Positions 48,424-57,009 are shown, counted from the stretch's first letter. The stretch is DNA of 64,000 nucleotides from Terrimesophilobacter bigeumensis (GCF_039537265.1 NZ_BAABAE010000001.1:248001-312000), one strand, 5' to 3'. Notes: generated by a model from the letters alone, not told the origin. Numbers and translations are program-made.

Positions 48424-49403
48424 GCGATCCGAAGGAGCTGCCGCTCGCCAAGGCGCTCAATGCCGGCCTGCGCCAGGCGATGCTCGACGACGAGAAGGTC
48501 CTGCTCATGGGCGAGGACATCGGCCCGCTCGGCGGAGTCTTCCGCGTCACCGAGGGCCTGCAGGCCGAGTTCGGCGCGCGACGGGTCATGGACACGCCGC
48601 TCGCGGAGTCGGGCATCGTCGGCACGGCGATCGGGCTCGCCATGCGCGGCTATCGTCCGGTGTGCGAGATCCAGTTCGACGGCTTCATCTACCCGGCCTT
48701 CGACCAGATCACCTCCCAGCTGGCCAAGCTCACGAACCGGCACGAGGGCGCTCTCGCGCTGCCCATCGTCATCCGGGTGCCCTACGGCGGGCACATCGGC
48801 GCGATCGAGCATCACCAGGAGAGCCCCGAGGCGTACTTCGCCCACACGCCCGGCCTGCGCGTCGTGAGTCCGAGCACCCCGCACGACGCCTACTGGATGA
48901 TCCAGGAGGCCATCGGGTCGAACGACCCGGTCATGTTCTTCGAGCCGAAGAGCCGGTACTGGCACAAGGGGCCGGTCGACCTCGCCGCGAGCGGAACGCC
49001 CCTGCACGCGAGCCGTATCGTGCGCCGCGGAACCGATGTCACGCTCGTCGGCTACGGCGCGATGGTGAGCATGCTCCTGCGGGCGGCCGAGATCGCCGAG
49101 GAGGAGGGCACGAGCGCAGAGGTCGTCGACGTGCGCTCGCTCTCCCCCGTCGACTACGGCCCGATCCTCGACTCGGTCGGCCGGACGGGCCGCGTCGTCA
49201 TCGCCGCCGAGGCGCCGGGTTTCGCGAGCGTCGCCTCCGAGATCGCCGCGACCGTGGCCGAGCGGGCCTTCTACTCGCTCGAGGCGCCCGTGCTGCGGGT
49301 GACCGGCTTCGACGTGCCGTTCCCGCCCGCCAAACTCGAGTCTGTCTTCCTCCCGGATGCCGACCGGGTCCTTGAGGCCGTCGACCGCGCCATGGCCTAC
49401 TGA
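48420..49403 (+). CDS. pdhB: 2-oxoacid dehydrogenase E1 component, beta subunit
   Basis: The 327-residue protein completes the E1 heterotetramer. Motifs seen are GEDIGPLGGVFRVTEGL, the DTPLAESGIVGTAIG stretch, IRVPYGGHIGAIEHHQESPEAYF and the C-terminal transketolase-like domain. ATGA overlap with E1 alpha shows coupling. Confidence 0.93.
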   Translation: MSDPKELPLAKALNAGLRQAMLDDEKVLLMGEDIGPLGGVFRVTEGLQAEFGARRVMDTPLAESGIVGTAIGLAMRGYRPVCEIQFDGFIYPAFDQITSQLAKLTNRHEGALALPIVIRVPYGGHIGAIEHHQESPEAYFAHTPGLRVVSPSTPHDAYWMIQEAIGSNDPVMFFEPKSRYWHKGPVDLAASGTPLHASRIVRRGTDVTLVGYGAMVSMLLRAAEIAEEEGTSAEVVDVRSLSPVDYGPILDSVGRTGRVVIAAEAPGFASVASEIAATVAERAFYSLEAPVLRVTGFDVPFPPAKLESVFLPDADRVLEAVDRAMAY

Positions 49404-49451
49404 ACCCGGCCCGCTGGACCAACCGAACGGCCACTGAACAGGAGAGTGCAC

Positions 49452-50825
49452 GTGAGCACATCGCAGTTCCCGCTCCCGGATGTCGGTGAGGGCCTCACCG
49501 AGGCCGAGATCGTCTCGTGGCGCGTCGCGCCCGGCGAGGCGATCGAGGTCAACCAGGTGATCGTCGAGATCGAGACCGCGAAGTCTCTCGTCGAGCTTCC
49601 GTCGCCGTTCACCGGCGTCGTGGATGCACTGCTCGTCGAGGTGGGGCAGACGGTCGCCGTCGGCACCCCGATCATTTCGGTCACCACGGAGGCGACGGCG
49701 ACGGCGACTGCGGATGCCGCGGCGCCCGCCGGGGACGCTGCCGGCGGTGCTGCCGGCGGTGCTGCCGGCGGTGCTCGCACCGCTTCAGCCGCCGAGCCGG
49801 TCATCGCCGATACCGCCGCGAGCGTCACGGAGGAGGACAAGCCCGGCGCCGTTCTCGTCGGCTACGGCATCTCCGGGTCTGCGTCGTCGCGGCGACGCCG
49901 GGGCGCGGGAAAGCCGCCGCCGGCACGCGTGGTGTCGACGGGGCCGGGGCAGGCGGCATCCGCGAGCGCCGTGATCGCCAAGCCGCCCATCCGCAAGCTC
50001 GCGAAGGACCTCGGCGTCGACCTCGCGACGGTCACCGCGACCGGTGAGGGCGGGGAGACGACGCGTGAGGATGTCGTGCGACACGCCTCCCAGGCGTCGG
50101 TGTTCCAGAACCTCGAGACCCCGGTGTGGGGCGAGGAGCGGGAGGAGCGCATCCCGGTCAGGGGGGTGCGCAAGGCGATCGCCCAGGCAATGGTGGCGAG
50201 CGCGTTCAGCGCACCGCATGTGAGCCTCTTCGTGGATGTCGACGCGACGCGGACGATGGAGTTCGTGCGGCGGCTCAAGGCCTCGACCGACTTCGCCGGC
50301 GTCAAGGTTTCGCCGCTGCTCGTCGTCGCGAAGGCGATGATCTGGGCGGTGCGCCGAAACCCGACCGTGAACGCGCAGTGGACCGATTCGGAGATCGTCG
50401 TCAAGCACTTCGTGAACCTCGGGATCGCGGCGGCGACGCCGCGCGGACTCGTCGTGCCGAACATCAAGGATGCCCACGCGCTCTCGCTGCTCGACCTCGC
50501 CAGGGCCATCGAACAGCTCACCATCACCGCGCGGGACGGCAGGACGAGCCCCGCCGAGATGGCGGGAGGCACCGTCACGATCACCAACATCGGGGTGTTC
50601 GGCATGGACGCCGGCACGCCGATCCTCAACCCCGGCGAGGTGGGCATCGTCGCGCTCGGCACGATCAAGCAGAAGCCCTGGGTGGTCGACGGCGAGGTGC
50701 GGCCGAGGTTCGTGACGACGCTTGCCGCGAGTTTCGACCACCGCGTCGTGGACGGCGATGTCGCGAGCCGCTTCCTCGCGGATGTCGCGAGCATCATCGA
50801 GGAGCCGGCGCTGCTGCTCGATTAA
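49452..50825 (+). CDS. pdhC: 2-oxoacid dehydrogenase E2 (dihydrolipoyl acyltransferase)
   Basis: The 457-residue protein has an N-terminal lipoyl domain with Lys44 in EIETAKS, an Ala/Gly-rich linker built on a 12-base DNA repeat, a peripheral subunit-binding domain (about 175-210) and the catalytic domain ending with SFDHRVVDGD. GTG 49452 is chosen because GGAG lies 7 bases upstream; a GTG at 49446 is too close. No E3 gene follows, so lipoamide dehydrogenase must come from elsewhere. Confidence 0.92.
   Translation: MSTSQFPLPDVGEGLTEAEIVSWRVAPGEAIEVNQVIVEIETAKSLVELPSPFTGVVDALLVEVGQTVAVGTPIISVTTEATATATADAAAPAGDAAGGAAGGAAGGARTASAAEPVIADTAASVTEEDKPGAVLVGYGISGSASSRRRRGAGKPPPARVVSTGPGQAASASAVIAKPPIRKLAKDLGVDLATVTATGEGGETTREDVVRHASQASVFQNLETPVWGEEREERIPVRGVRKAIAQAMVASAFSAPHVSLFVDVDATRTMEFVRRLKASTDFAGVKVSPLLVVAKAMIWAVRRNPTVNAQWTDSEIVVKHFVNLGIAAATPRGLVVPNIKDAHALSLLDLARAIEQLTITARDGRTSPAEMAGGTVTITNIGVFGMDAGTPILNPGEVGIVALGTIKQKPWVVDGEVRPRFVTTLAASFDHRVVDGDVASRFLADVASIIEEPALLLD
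49737..49772 (+). repeat. Three perfect 12-bp tandem repeats in the E2 linker
   Basis: GCTGCCGGCGGT is repeated three times without error and encodes Ala-Ala-Gly-Gly units of the flexible linker after the lipoyl domain. Confidence 0.9.
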
Positions 50826-50850
50826 GCGTTGCGGGGCCGTGAGGCTCGTA

Positions 50851-50880
50851 TTGACAATGATTATCATTAGCGCTTAGTGT
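50851..50880 (+). promoter_or_regulatory. Zur-type operator and promoter of znuA
   Basis: TTGACA (50851-50856) is followed by the perfect palindrome AATGATTATCATT (50856-50868) and a TAGTGT -10-like hexamer (50875-50880). This is the known actinobacterial Zur/Fur box type, placed to block RNA polymerase when zinc is sufficient. Confidence 0.85.
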
Positions 50881-50925
50881 GCCTGTGGGCGCTCTTCCTA
50901 CCCCGCCCTTAGAACAGGTTCCACC

Positions 50926-51888
50926 ATGAGATCAATCCCCATCGCCGCGCTCGCCGCGCTCGTCGTCGCGCTCTCCGGATGCGCCACGCAGCCGGGAACG
51001 ACGGCGGACGGCATCCGCATCGTCGCCTCGACCGACGTCTATGGCGACGTGGCGCAGGCGATCGCCGGGGACCGCGCCGAGGTCACGAGCATCATCTCCG
51101 GTACGGTGCAGGATCCGCACAGCTACGAGGCGACCGCGCGCGACCAGCTCGCCGTCGCGAACGCCGACATCGTGATCGAGAACGGCGGAGGCTACGACTC
51201 CTTCATCGATGGAATGCTCGCTGCCTCAGGCGGGTCCGACACCGTCGTGATCACCGTGAGCGACCTCGCCGCCGACCACGATGGCGAGGCCGAGAGCCAC
51301 GATGACGCCGAGAGCGGCGACGTCGACAGCCACGACGACCATGGCCACATCGAAGGTTTCAACGAGCACGTCTGGTACGACCTGCACGTGATGGAGGCCT
51401 TCGCCGGCGAGCTCGCGCAGAGCCTCGGCACGCTCGATCCGGATGGTGCGGCACAGTACAACGCGCAGCTCGCCTCCTTCACCGAGCAGCTTGACCAGCT
51501 CATCCAACGGGCAGAGGGACTCCGGCACGAATTCGAGGGGAAGAAGGCCTTCGCCACCGAGCCGGTTCCCGACTACCTGCTGCAGGAGCTCGGCTTCGAA
51601 AACGTCACGCCGGAGGACTACGTGTCCGCCGTCGAAGGCGGGGTCGACGTGGCTCCGTCCGTGCTGCTCGAGGCGCTCCGCCTGATCGAATCGGGGCAGG
51701 TCGCCCTCCTCGTGCACAACGAGCAGACCACCGGCCCCGAGATCGAGCAGGCGGTGACCGCGGCGCGCGAGCACGACGTTCCGGTCGTCCCGATGACGGA
51801 GACGCTGCCCGCCGGCATGCACTACCTTGACTGGATGCGATCGAACATCGACGCCATCGTCGCAGCGCTCGGCGCCGGAACCCAGTGA
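50926..51888 (+). CDS. znuA: Zinc ABC transporter substrate-binding lipoprotein
   Basis: This extracellular zinc-binding protein delivers metal to the ZnuBC importer. The 320-residue protein has a signal peptide with lipobox LSGC (Cys about 19) and a His/Asp-rich loop of about 30 residues (from the DHDGEAESHDD segment to HGHIEG), typical of zinc-specific cluster A-I binding proteins. Its stop overlaps the znuC start. Confidence 0.93.
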   Translation: MRSIPIAALAALVVALSGCATQPGTTADGIRIVASTDVYGDVAQAIAGDRAEVTSIISGTVQDPHSYEATARDQLAVANADIVIENGGGYDSFIDGMLAASGGSDTVVITVSDLAADHDGEAESHDDAESGDVDSHDDHGHIEGFNEHVWYDLHVMEAFAGELAQSLGTLDPDGAAQYNAQLASFTEQLDQLIQRAEGLRHEFEGKKAFATEPVPDYLLQELGFENVTPEDYVSAVEGGVDVAPSVLLEALRLIESGQVALLVHNEQTTGPEIEQAVTAAREHDVPVVPMTETLPAGMHYLDWMRSNIDAIVAALGAGTQ

Positions 51889-52763
51889 GCGCCGCATCCG
51901 GTAGTGGCCCGGCTCCGGCCGTCACCGCGGCTTCCGGACGTGCAGCGCCCGTGCTCCGGATGACGGCGGCGACGCTGTCGTTCGGCGACCGCACGCTCTG
52001 GAACAACCTCAACCTGGAGATCCAGCCCGGCGAGTTCGTCGCCGTGCTCGGCGGCAACGGCACGGGCAAGACGAGCCTGCTCAGGGTCATCCTCGGCCAG
52101 CAGCGACTGAGCGCCGGCGCGATCGAGCTCTTCGGCCGGCCGGTCGCCCGCGGCAGCAAGGGCATCGGGTACATCCCGCAGCAGAAGCTCCTCGAGCAGG
52201 GCACGCCATTGCGGGCGCGGGATCTCGTGGCGCTCGGGGTCGACGGGCAGCGCTGGGGGCTCCCCGTCCCCTCCCGCGCGGTACGGCATAGGGTCGACGA
52301 GGTGCTCGAGGCGGTCGGCGCCACCGAGTACGCGGACGTGCCTGTCGCGATGCTCTCGGGGGGAGAGCAGCAGCGCATCCGGGTCGGGCAGTCGATCGCC
52401 GCGCATCCGAGGCTGCTGCTCTGCGACGAGCCGCTGCTCTCGCTCGACCTGCACCACCAGCGCACGGTGAGCGAGCTCATCAACGAGCAGCGCACGGCGA
52501 CCGGTGCCGCCGTCGTCTTCGTCACGCACGACGTGAACCCGGTGCTCCCCTTCGTCGACCGGGTGCTCTACCTCGCGGGGGGCCGGTTCAGCGTGGGGAC
52601 ACCGGATGAGGTGCTGCGCTCCGAGGTGCTCTCCTCCATGTACAACACCCCGGTCGAGGTCATCCGGTCGCGCGGTCGCGTCGCCGTGCTCGGGGCGCCG
52701 GAGGGCTACGGCGTGCACGACCATCTCGAGCACCACGTCCGGCCGTCGGGGGTGATCGGCTGA
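51885..52763 (+). CDS. znuC: Zinc ABC transporter ATP-binding protein
   Basis: The 292-residue ATPase has Walker A GGNGTGKTS, the signature LSGGEQQR, Walker B LLLCDEPLLSLD and the switch His in VTHDVN. The GTG start overlaps znuA by 4 bases and its stop overlaps znuB by one base, as in a tightly coupled transporter operon. Confidence 0.94.
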   Translation: MSAASGSGPAPAVTAASGRAAPVLRMTAATLSFGDRTLWNNLNLEIQPGEFVAVLGGNGTGKTSLLRVILGQQRLSAGAIELFGRPVARGSKGIGYIPQQKLLEQGTPLRARDLVALGVDGQRWGLPVPSRAVRHRVDEVLEAVGATEYADVPVAMLSGGEQQRIRVGQSIAAHPRLLLCDEPLLSLDLHHQRTVSELINEQRTATGAAVVFVTHDVNPVLPFVDRVLYLAGGRFSVGTPDEVLRSEVLSSMYNTPVEVIRSRGRVAVLGAPEGYGVHDHLEHHVRPSGVIG

Positions 52764-53668
52764 TGCTCGATGCTCTGCTCGCAACGGATGTCGGCGACTT
52801 CTGGTCGCAGATCTTCGGCTTCTCCGACTACGGGGAGCTGCTCGTCCTCGTGAAGAACTCGATCATCGCCGGTGCCCTGCTCGGGGTCGTCGGAGGGCTC
52901 ATCGGCCCGTTCATCATGACGCGCGATCTCGCCTTCGCCGTGCACGGGGTGAGCGAGCTCTCCTTCGCCGGCGCGTCGGCGGCCCTCCTGTTCGGGGCGA
53001 ACGTCGTCGCCGGGTCCCTCGTCGGATCGCTCCTGGCCGCGATCCTCATCGGGGTTCTCGGGGCGAGAGCACGCGAACGCAACTCGATCATCGCCGTGCT
53101 CATGCCCTTCGGGCTCGGGCTCGGCATCCTGTTCCTCGCCCTCTACCAGGGCAGGGCCGCCAACAAGTTCGGTCTGCTCACCGGCCAGATCGTCTCGGTC
53201 GACAACCCGCAGCTGTTCTGGCTCATCCTCGTCTCGGTCGTCGTGATCGTCGGACTCGTGGTCATGTGGCGTCCGCTCACCTTCGCGAGCGTCGACGAGG
53301 ATGTCGCCAGGGCGCGGGGGCTGCCCGTCACCGCGATCTCGATCCTGTTCATGATCCTGCTGGCGCTCGCGACGGCCGTGTCGATCCAGATCATCGGCGC
53401 CCTGCTCGTGCTCGCCCTGCTGGTGACGCCGGCTGCTGCGGCGATGCGGGTCACGGCGTCCCCGCTGCTCACCCCGATCCTGAGCGTCGTGTTTGCCGTT
53501 GTGGCGGTCGTGGGCGGCATCCTGCTCGCGCTGGGTGGTGGACTGCCGATCAGCCCCTATGTCACCACGATCTCCTTCCTCATCTACCTGGTCTGCCGAT
53601 TGATCGGATGGCGTCGCGACCGGATGGGGATCCGCGCTCGCCGAACGCCTGCGATGGCCCGGGGTTAG
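52763..53668 (+). CDS. znuB: Zinc ABC transporter permease
   Basis: The 301-residue integral membrane protein has about eight or nine helices and the family segment GALLGVVGGLIGPFIMTRDLAF near the start. It forms the transmembrane channel with ZnuC. Its TAG stop codon is part of the -10 hexamer of the next gene. Confidence 0.93.
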   Translation: MLDALLATDVGDFWSQIFGFSDYGELLVLVKNSIIAGALLGVVGGLIGPFIMTRDLAFAVHGVSELSFAGASAALLFGANVVAGSLVGSLLAAILIGVLGARARERNSIIAVLMPFGLGLGILFLALYQGRAANKFGLLTGQIVSVDNPQLFWLILVSVVVIVGLVVMWRPLTFASVDEDVARARGLPVTAISILFMILLALATAVSIQIIGALLVLALLVTPAAAAMRVTASPLLTPILSVVFAVVAVVGGILLALGGGLPISPYVTTISFLIYLVCRLIGWRRDRMGIRARRTPAMARG

Positions 53669-53671
53669 GAT
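53666..53671 (+). promoter_or_regulatory. -10 element of leaderless zur promoter overlapping the znuB stop
   Basis: TAGGAT lies 6 bases before the zur ATG, and its first three bases are the znuB stop codon. Confidence 0.55.
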
Positions 53672-53677
53672 GCGGTC

Positions 53678-54100
53678 ATGCGCGGTGGAGTTGGAGAGAG
53701 GGTGACTCACCCGGTGAAGCGGAATACCTGGCAGCGGGAGGCCGTCAAAACGGCCCTCGACACGCAGGACGCCTTCGTGAGCGCCCAGCAGTTGCATTCG
53801 GCGCTGCGTGACGACGGAACCAGTATCGGCCTCGCGACCGTGTATCGGGCGCTCGCGGACCTGGCGGAGGGCGGCCAGGCGGACTCACTGCAGTCGGCCG
53901 AGGGCGAGGCGCTCTACCGCGCCTGCACGCCGGGGCAGCACCACCATCACCTCATCTGCCGCAACTGCGGCGTGACGGTCGAGATCGAGGCGGATGCCGT
54001 CGAGCAGTGGGCGCGCAAGGTCGCCGCCGAGAACGGTTTCACCCAGCCCGAGCACGTCGTCGACGTCTTCGGGCTGTGCGCTGACTGCTCGCGCGCCTAG
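53678..54100 (+). CDS. zur: Fur-family zinc uptake regulator (Zur)
   Basis: The 140-residue repressor has a winged helix domain with TSIGLATVYRAL and the metal-binding His run in the HHHHLIC segment. Structural zinc cysteines are in CRNC and CADC. It lies directly after znuABC and very probably represses them through the palindrome at 50856-50868 when zinc is bound. Confidence 0.94.
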   Translation: MRGGVGERVTHPVKRNTWQREAVKTALDTQDAFVSAQQLHSALRDDGTSIGLATVYRALADLAEGGQADSLQSAEGEALYRACTPGQHHHHLICRNCGVTVEIEADAVEQWARKVAAENGFTQPEHVVDVFGLCADCSRA

Positions 54101-54117
54101 CAGGTACCTCCCGCTCG

Positions 54118-54166
54118 CGAGTGATGGTCATCCGGACGGGTGTGCCCGCCGCGGCATCATCACTCG
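54118..54166. terminator. Inverted repeat between convergent zur and LLM genes
   Basis: CGAGTGATG (54118-54126) and CATCACTCG (54158-54166) are perfectly complementary, with a further short stem inside the loop. Probably a bidirectional terminator. Confidence 0.55.
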
Positions 54167-54199
54167 TCCGAACGAGCATCAATCGAGAAGGCGGCGGGC

Positions 54200-55309
54200 C
54201 TAAGGGCGCCTGGCCGCGAACATCCGGGCCGCGAGCCGGGCGTAGGCGAGCGAGCCCGTCCCCGTCACGACGTCGCGGATGGCCCGCAGCGCGAAGGCCG
54301 GCCCTTGCACGAGCATCGTCGTCACGACCGACTCCTCCCACGCGGCGAGCTCGTCCCGGATCTTCTCCGGTGGCCCGACGAGCGCGACCTCCTCGACGAG
54401 CGCGGTGGGCACCGCGGCGATGGCCTCCTTCTTGTGGCCGGCGAGGTAGAGCTCCTGGATGCGATCGCACGCCTCGGCATAGCCCAGCCGGTCGATGACA
54501 TTCCGGTGGAAGTTGGCGCCCTTCGCGCCCATCCCGCCCACATAGAGCGCGATCGTCGGGCGGACGAGGTCGGCGGCGGCCTCGACATCCGGATGCGGGA
54601 TGACGGCCAGCTGCACCGCCACATCGAACTCCTCCCGCGACCTCAGCCCATGCTCGCGCAGGGCGAAGCCCTCGGCGAGGTAGCCGGCGAACTCGGCGTT
54701 CGCGCGCGGCGAGAACAGGAACGGCAGCCATCCGTCGGCGATCTCGGCGGCGAGGGCGACGTTCTTGGGTCCTTCTGCCGCGAGGTAGATCGGCAGGTCG
54801 GCGCGGAGCGGATGCACGGTCGATCGCAGCGGCTTGCCGAGCCCGGTGGCATCCGGACTGCCGCTCGCCGGCGGCGCATACGGCAGCGGGTAGTGCGGGC
54901 CGGGCGCGGTGACCGGATGCTCGCGCGCGAGCACGTCGCGCACAATCGCCACGTACTCGCGCGTGCGGGCGAGCGGCTTGGGGAACGGCTGCCCGTACCA
55001 GCCCTCGACGACCTGGGGACCGGATGCTCCGAGCCCGAGAATGGCCCGGCCGCCCGAGAGGTGGTCGAGCGTGAGCGCCGCCATCGCGGCGGCCGTCGGA
55101 GTGCGGGCGGAGAGTTGCGCGATGCCGGTGCCGAGCTTGACCCGCTTCGTGTGGGATCCCCACCAGGCCAGTGGGGTGAAGGCATCCGAGCCGTAAGCCT
55201 CTGCGGTCCACACCGACTCGTAGCCGAGGCGCTCCGCCGCGCGGATGGCCGTGAGGGCGCCGGGCGGCGGCCCCTGCTTCCAGTATCCGGTCGCATATCC
55301 GATGCGCAT
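54200..55309 (-). CDS. LLM-class F420-dependent oxidoreductase
   Basis: The 369-residue luciferase-like protein has a TIM-barrel fold, with RIGYATGYW at the start, KLGTGIAQLSARTP and GRAILGLGASGPQV. The last is typical of the F420-binding subgroup of actinobacteria. Substrate unknown. The ATG follows a TACGCT hexamer by 6 bases with no ribosome binding site. Confidence 0.9.
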   Translation of the reverse strand: MRIGYATGYWKQGPPPGALTAIRAAERLGYESVWTAEAYGSDAFTPLAWWGSHTKRVKLGTGIAQLSARTPTAAAMAALTLDHLSGGRAILGLGASGPQVVEGWYGQPFPKPLARTREYVAIVRDVLAREHPVTAPGPHYPLPYAPPASGSPDATGLGKPLRSTVHPLRADLPIYLAAEGPKNVALAAEIADGWLPFLFSPRANAEFAGYLAEGFALREHGLRSREEFDVAVQLAVIPHPDVEAAADLVRPTIALYVGGMGAKGANFHRNVIDRLGYAEACDRIQELYLAGHKKEAIAAVPTALVEEVALVGPPEKIRDELAAWEESVVTTMLVQGPAFALRAIRDVVTGTGSLAYARLAARMFAARRP

Positions 55310-55315
55310 GCACCG

Positions 55316-55321
55316 AGCGTA
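55316..55321 (-). promoter_or_regulatory. -10 element of leaderless LLM promoter
   Basis: TACGCT on the minus strand, 6 bases before the ATG. Confidence 0.5.
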
Positions 55322-55326
55322 TCCGC

Positions 55327-55416
55327 CTGTCCCAAATGAAGGCGTTGATGGATGCGGCCCACGCCAACATAGGCCTGATTCATGGGGCCCGGGCGATTCT
55401 CCTTCATTTGGGACAG
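55327..55416. repeat. Perfect 16-bp inverted repeat with 58-base loop
   Basis: Arms 55327-55342 and 55401-55416 match without error, and the loop contains a smaller GGGCCC palindrome. It lies upstream of the LLM gene and downstream of the Pr6Pr-like gene, both on the minus strand. Confidence 0.75.
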
Positions 55417-55450
55417 TCGGGGCGTGTACTGCGGGCTGCGAGGCCGAGGG

Positions 55451-56056
55451 TCAGACGCGCAGCAACCGAATGCGACTGACCCACCACACGAGGGCACCCA
55501 CCGCGATGATGGCCACGGCGATTCCGATGCAGTAGGCGGCGACGACGCCGTAACCGAGTGCCGGGTCGAGGAACGGGTACGGAACCCACCCGTCAGTCGC
55601 ACCGCGTACGAGGACCACCCCGATCCACACGATCGGGTAGACCGCCACGACCCAGAGCTTCGACCACGGTATGGCGGGACGGTCACCCACGATGATCCAG
55701 TCGAGTGCGACATACAGGGGGATCGCGACATGCAGAACCGTATTCGCCCAGGCGAGCGTGATGCCACCCTCGAGCCCGATGAGCAGGGTGTTGTAGACGA
55801 TCCCCACGACGACGATGTAGGTCGTCACGCAAGCCCGAAACAGGGCGAATCCCGCGCTGTGCGGCCTGCCTGCGAAACCGACGATCGCGGCCACGAGGAG
55901 CATGATCACCGTGAGGATGTTGCTCTGCATCGTGAAGAAGCCGAAGAAGTTGAATGGATTGATGGGGGTGCGTGATGCGGTGTCGATGAGGGTCGCGACG
56001 ATCGCGGTGCCTCCGGCGAGTGCGACGAGTAAACGGATGACGGCGACGATTCTCAT
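55451..56056 (-). CDS. Pr6Pr-family membrane protein
   Basis: The 201-residue protein has about six transmembrane helices and conserved motifs of the Pr6Pr family: FGFFTMQSNILTVI (about 38-51), VGIVYNTLL and LHVAIPLY. Function is unknown. It starts after TAGACT plus 6 bases, so it is probably leaderless. Confidence 0.85.
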   Translation of the reverse strand: MRIVAVIRLLVALAGGTAIVATLIDTASRTPINPFNFFGFFTMQSNILTVIMLLVAAIVGFAGRPHSAGFALFRACVTTYIVVVGIVYNTLLIGLEGGITLAWANTVLHVAIPLYVALDWIIVGDRPAIPWSKLWVVAVYPIVWIGVVLVRGATDGWVPYPFLDPALGYGVVAAYCIGIAVAIIAVGALVWWVSRIRLLRV

Positions 56057-56062
56057 GGGCGA

Positions 56063-56068
56063 AGTCTA
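56063..56068 (-). promoter_or_regulatory. -10 element of leaderless Pr6Pr promoter
   Basis: TAGACT on the minus strand, 6 bases before the ATG. Confidence 0.55.
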
Positions 56069-56100
56069 GGGGGACAGCGGCATCCGCCGAGGAAAGCGGT

Positions 56101-56129
56101 TTGCCGCGTCGCGCGAGGTCACGTACACT
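56101..56129 (+). promoter_or_regulatory. rpmB operon promoter
   Basis: TTGCCG (56101-56106) and TACACT (56124-56129) with 17-base spacing. No Zur-type palindrome is present in the 199-base gap. Confidence 0.5.
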
Positions 56130-56159
56130 TGACCGGTTGAGCATTTCCGCTCCGCATGT

Positions 56160-56199
56160 GCGCACCTCCACCACCAGAATTCCCGGTGGAACCGTGCGC
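56160..56199 (+). promoter_or_regulatory. Leader hairpin of rpmB
   Basis: GCGCAC and TCCACC pair with GGTGGA and GTGCGC across a small internal bulge, closing a 12-base loop. It begins about 25-30 bases after the expected transcription start and lies upstream of GGAGGAAG. Confidence 0.5.
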
Positions 56200-56255
56200 G
56201 CCGACAAGTGACCTTGGGTAGGGCATCGCGTCCCTACGGTATTGGAGGAAGAACC

Positions 56256-56492
56256 ATGGCAGCAGTGTGCCAGGTGACCGGAGCCGTCCCAGGCTTCGGA
56301 CACAACATCTCGCACTCGCACCGTCGTACCAAGCGGCGGTTCGATCCGAACATCCAGAAGAAGACGTACTACGTGCCGTCCCTGCGCCGTAACGTCACGC
56401 TCACCCTGAGCGCGAAGGGCATCAAGGTCATCGACGCCCGCGGCATCGAGTCCGTGGTCAAGGACCTTCTGGCCCGTGGGGAGAAGATCTAG
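56256..56492 (+). CDS. rpmB: 50S ribosomal protein L28
   Basis: The 78-residue protein has the L28 motif CQVTGAVPGFGHNISHSHRR. It has one cysteine only, so it lacks the CxxC zinc ribbon. GGAGGAAG precedes the ATG. It overlaps rpmG by one base. Confidence 0.96.
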   Translation: MAAVCQVTGAVPGFGHNISHSHRRTKRRFDPNIQKKTYYVPSLRRNVTLTLSAKGIKVIDARGIESVVKDLLARGEKI

Positions 56493-56659
56493 TGGCAAAG
56501 CAGCAGGACGTCCGTCCCATCATCAAACTTCGTTCGACGGCCGGAACCGGGTACACCTACGTGACCCGCAAGAACCGCCGCAACGACCCTGACCGGCTCG
56601 TGCTGAAGAAGTACGACCCGGTCGTACGCAAGCACGTCGAATTCCGCGAGGAGCGCTAA
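56492..56659 (+). CDS. rpmG: 50S ribosomal protein L33 (cysteine-free form)
   Basis: The 55-residue protein begins with GTG, MAKQQDVRPIIKLRSTAG, and contains YVTRKNRRN where zinc-binding forms have cysteines. It is the zinc-independent type. The frame is complete, with a TAA stop 3 bases before rpsN. Confidence 0.95.
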   Translation: MAKQQDVRPIIKLRSTAGTGYTYVTRKNRRNDPDRLVLKKYDPVVRKHVEFREER

Positions 56660-56662
56660 AGC

Positions 56663-56968
56663 ATGGCCAAGAAGAGCAAGATCGCCAAGAACGAGCAGCG
56701 AAAGGTCATCGTCGCGCGTTACGCCGCGAAGCGCCTCGAGCTGAAGAAAGCACTTGTCGACCCGGCGTCGACGGATGAGCAGCGCGAGGCCGCCCGCCTC
56801 GGGCTGCAGAAGCTCCCGCGCGACGCGTCGCCGATCCGCGTGCGCGGTCGCGACGCCATCGACGGTCGTCCGCGCGGTTTCCTGAAGCAATTCGGCGTTT
56901 CTCGCGTGCGATTCCGGGATATGGCTCACCGTGGCGAATTGCCCGGAATCACCAAGTCAAGCTGGTAA
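56663..56968 (+). CDS. rpsN: 30S ribosomal protein S14 (long, cysteine-free form)
   Basis: The 101-residue protein is the long S14 type with RVRGRDAIDGRPRGFLKQFGVSR and no CxxC motifs. In mycobacteria and Streptomyces such forms are zinc-starvation paralogues; here no Zur box is visible, so it may be expressed constitutively. Third gene of rpmB-rpmG-rpsN. Confidence 0.95.
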   Translation: MAKKSKIAKNEQRKVIVARYAAKRLELKKALVDPASTDEQREAARLGLQKLPRDASPIRVRGRDAIDGRPRGFLKQFGVSRVRFRDMAHRGELPGITKSSW

Positions 56969-57009
56969 ATTCGGCACTATCGCAAGAACGACGTCCGAGG
57001 AGGACACCA

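Noticed and set aside
49737..49772. Short tandem repeats as a CRISPR array
   Set aside because: The units are contiguous 12-mers inside a coding sequence without spacers. No CRISPR array was seen in the window.
56057..56255. Zur control of the rpmB-rpmG-rpsN operon
   Set aside because: The cysteine-free proteins made this attractive, but no AATGATTATCATT-like palindrome occurs in the upstream gap.
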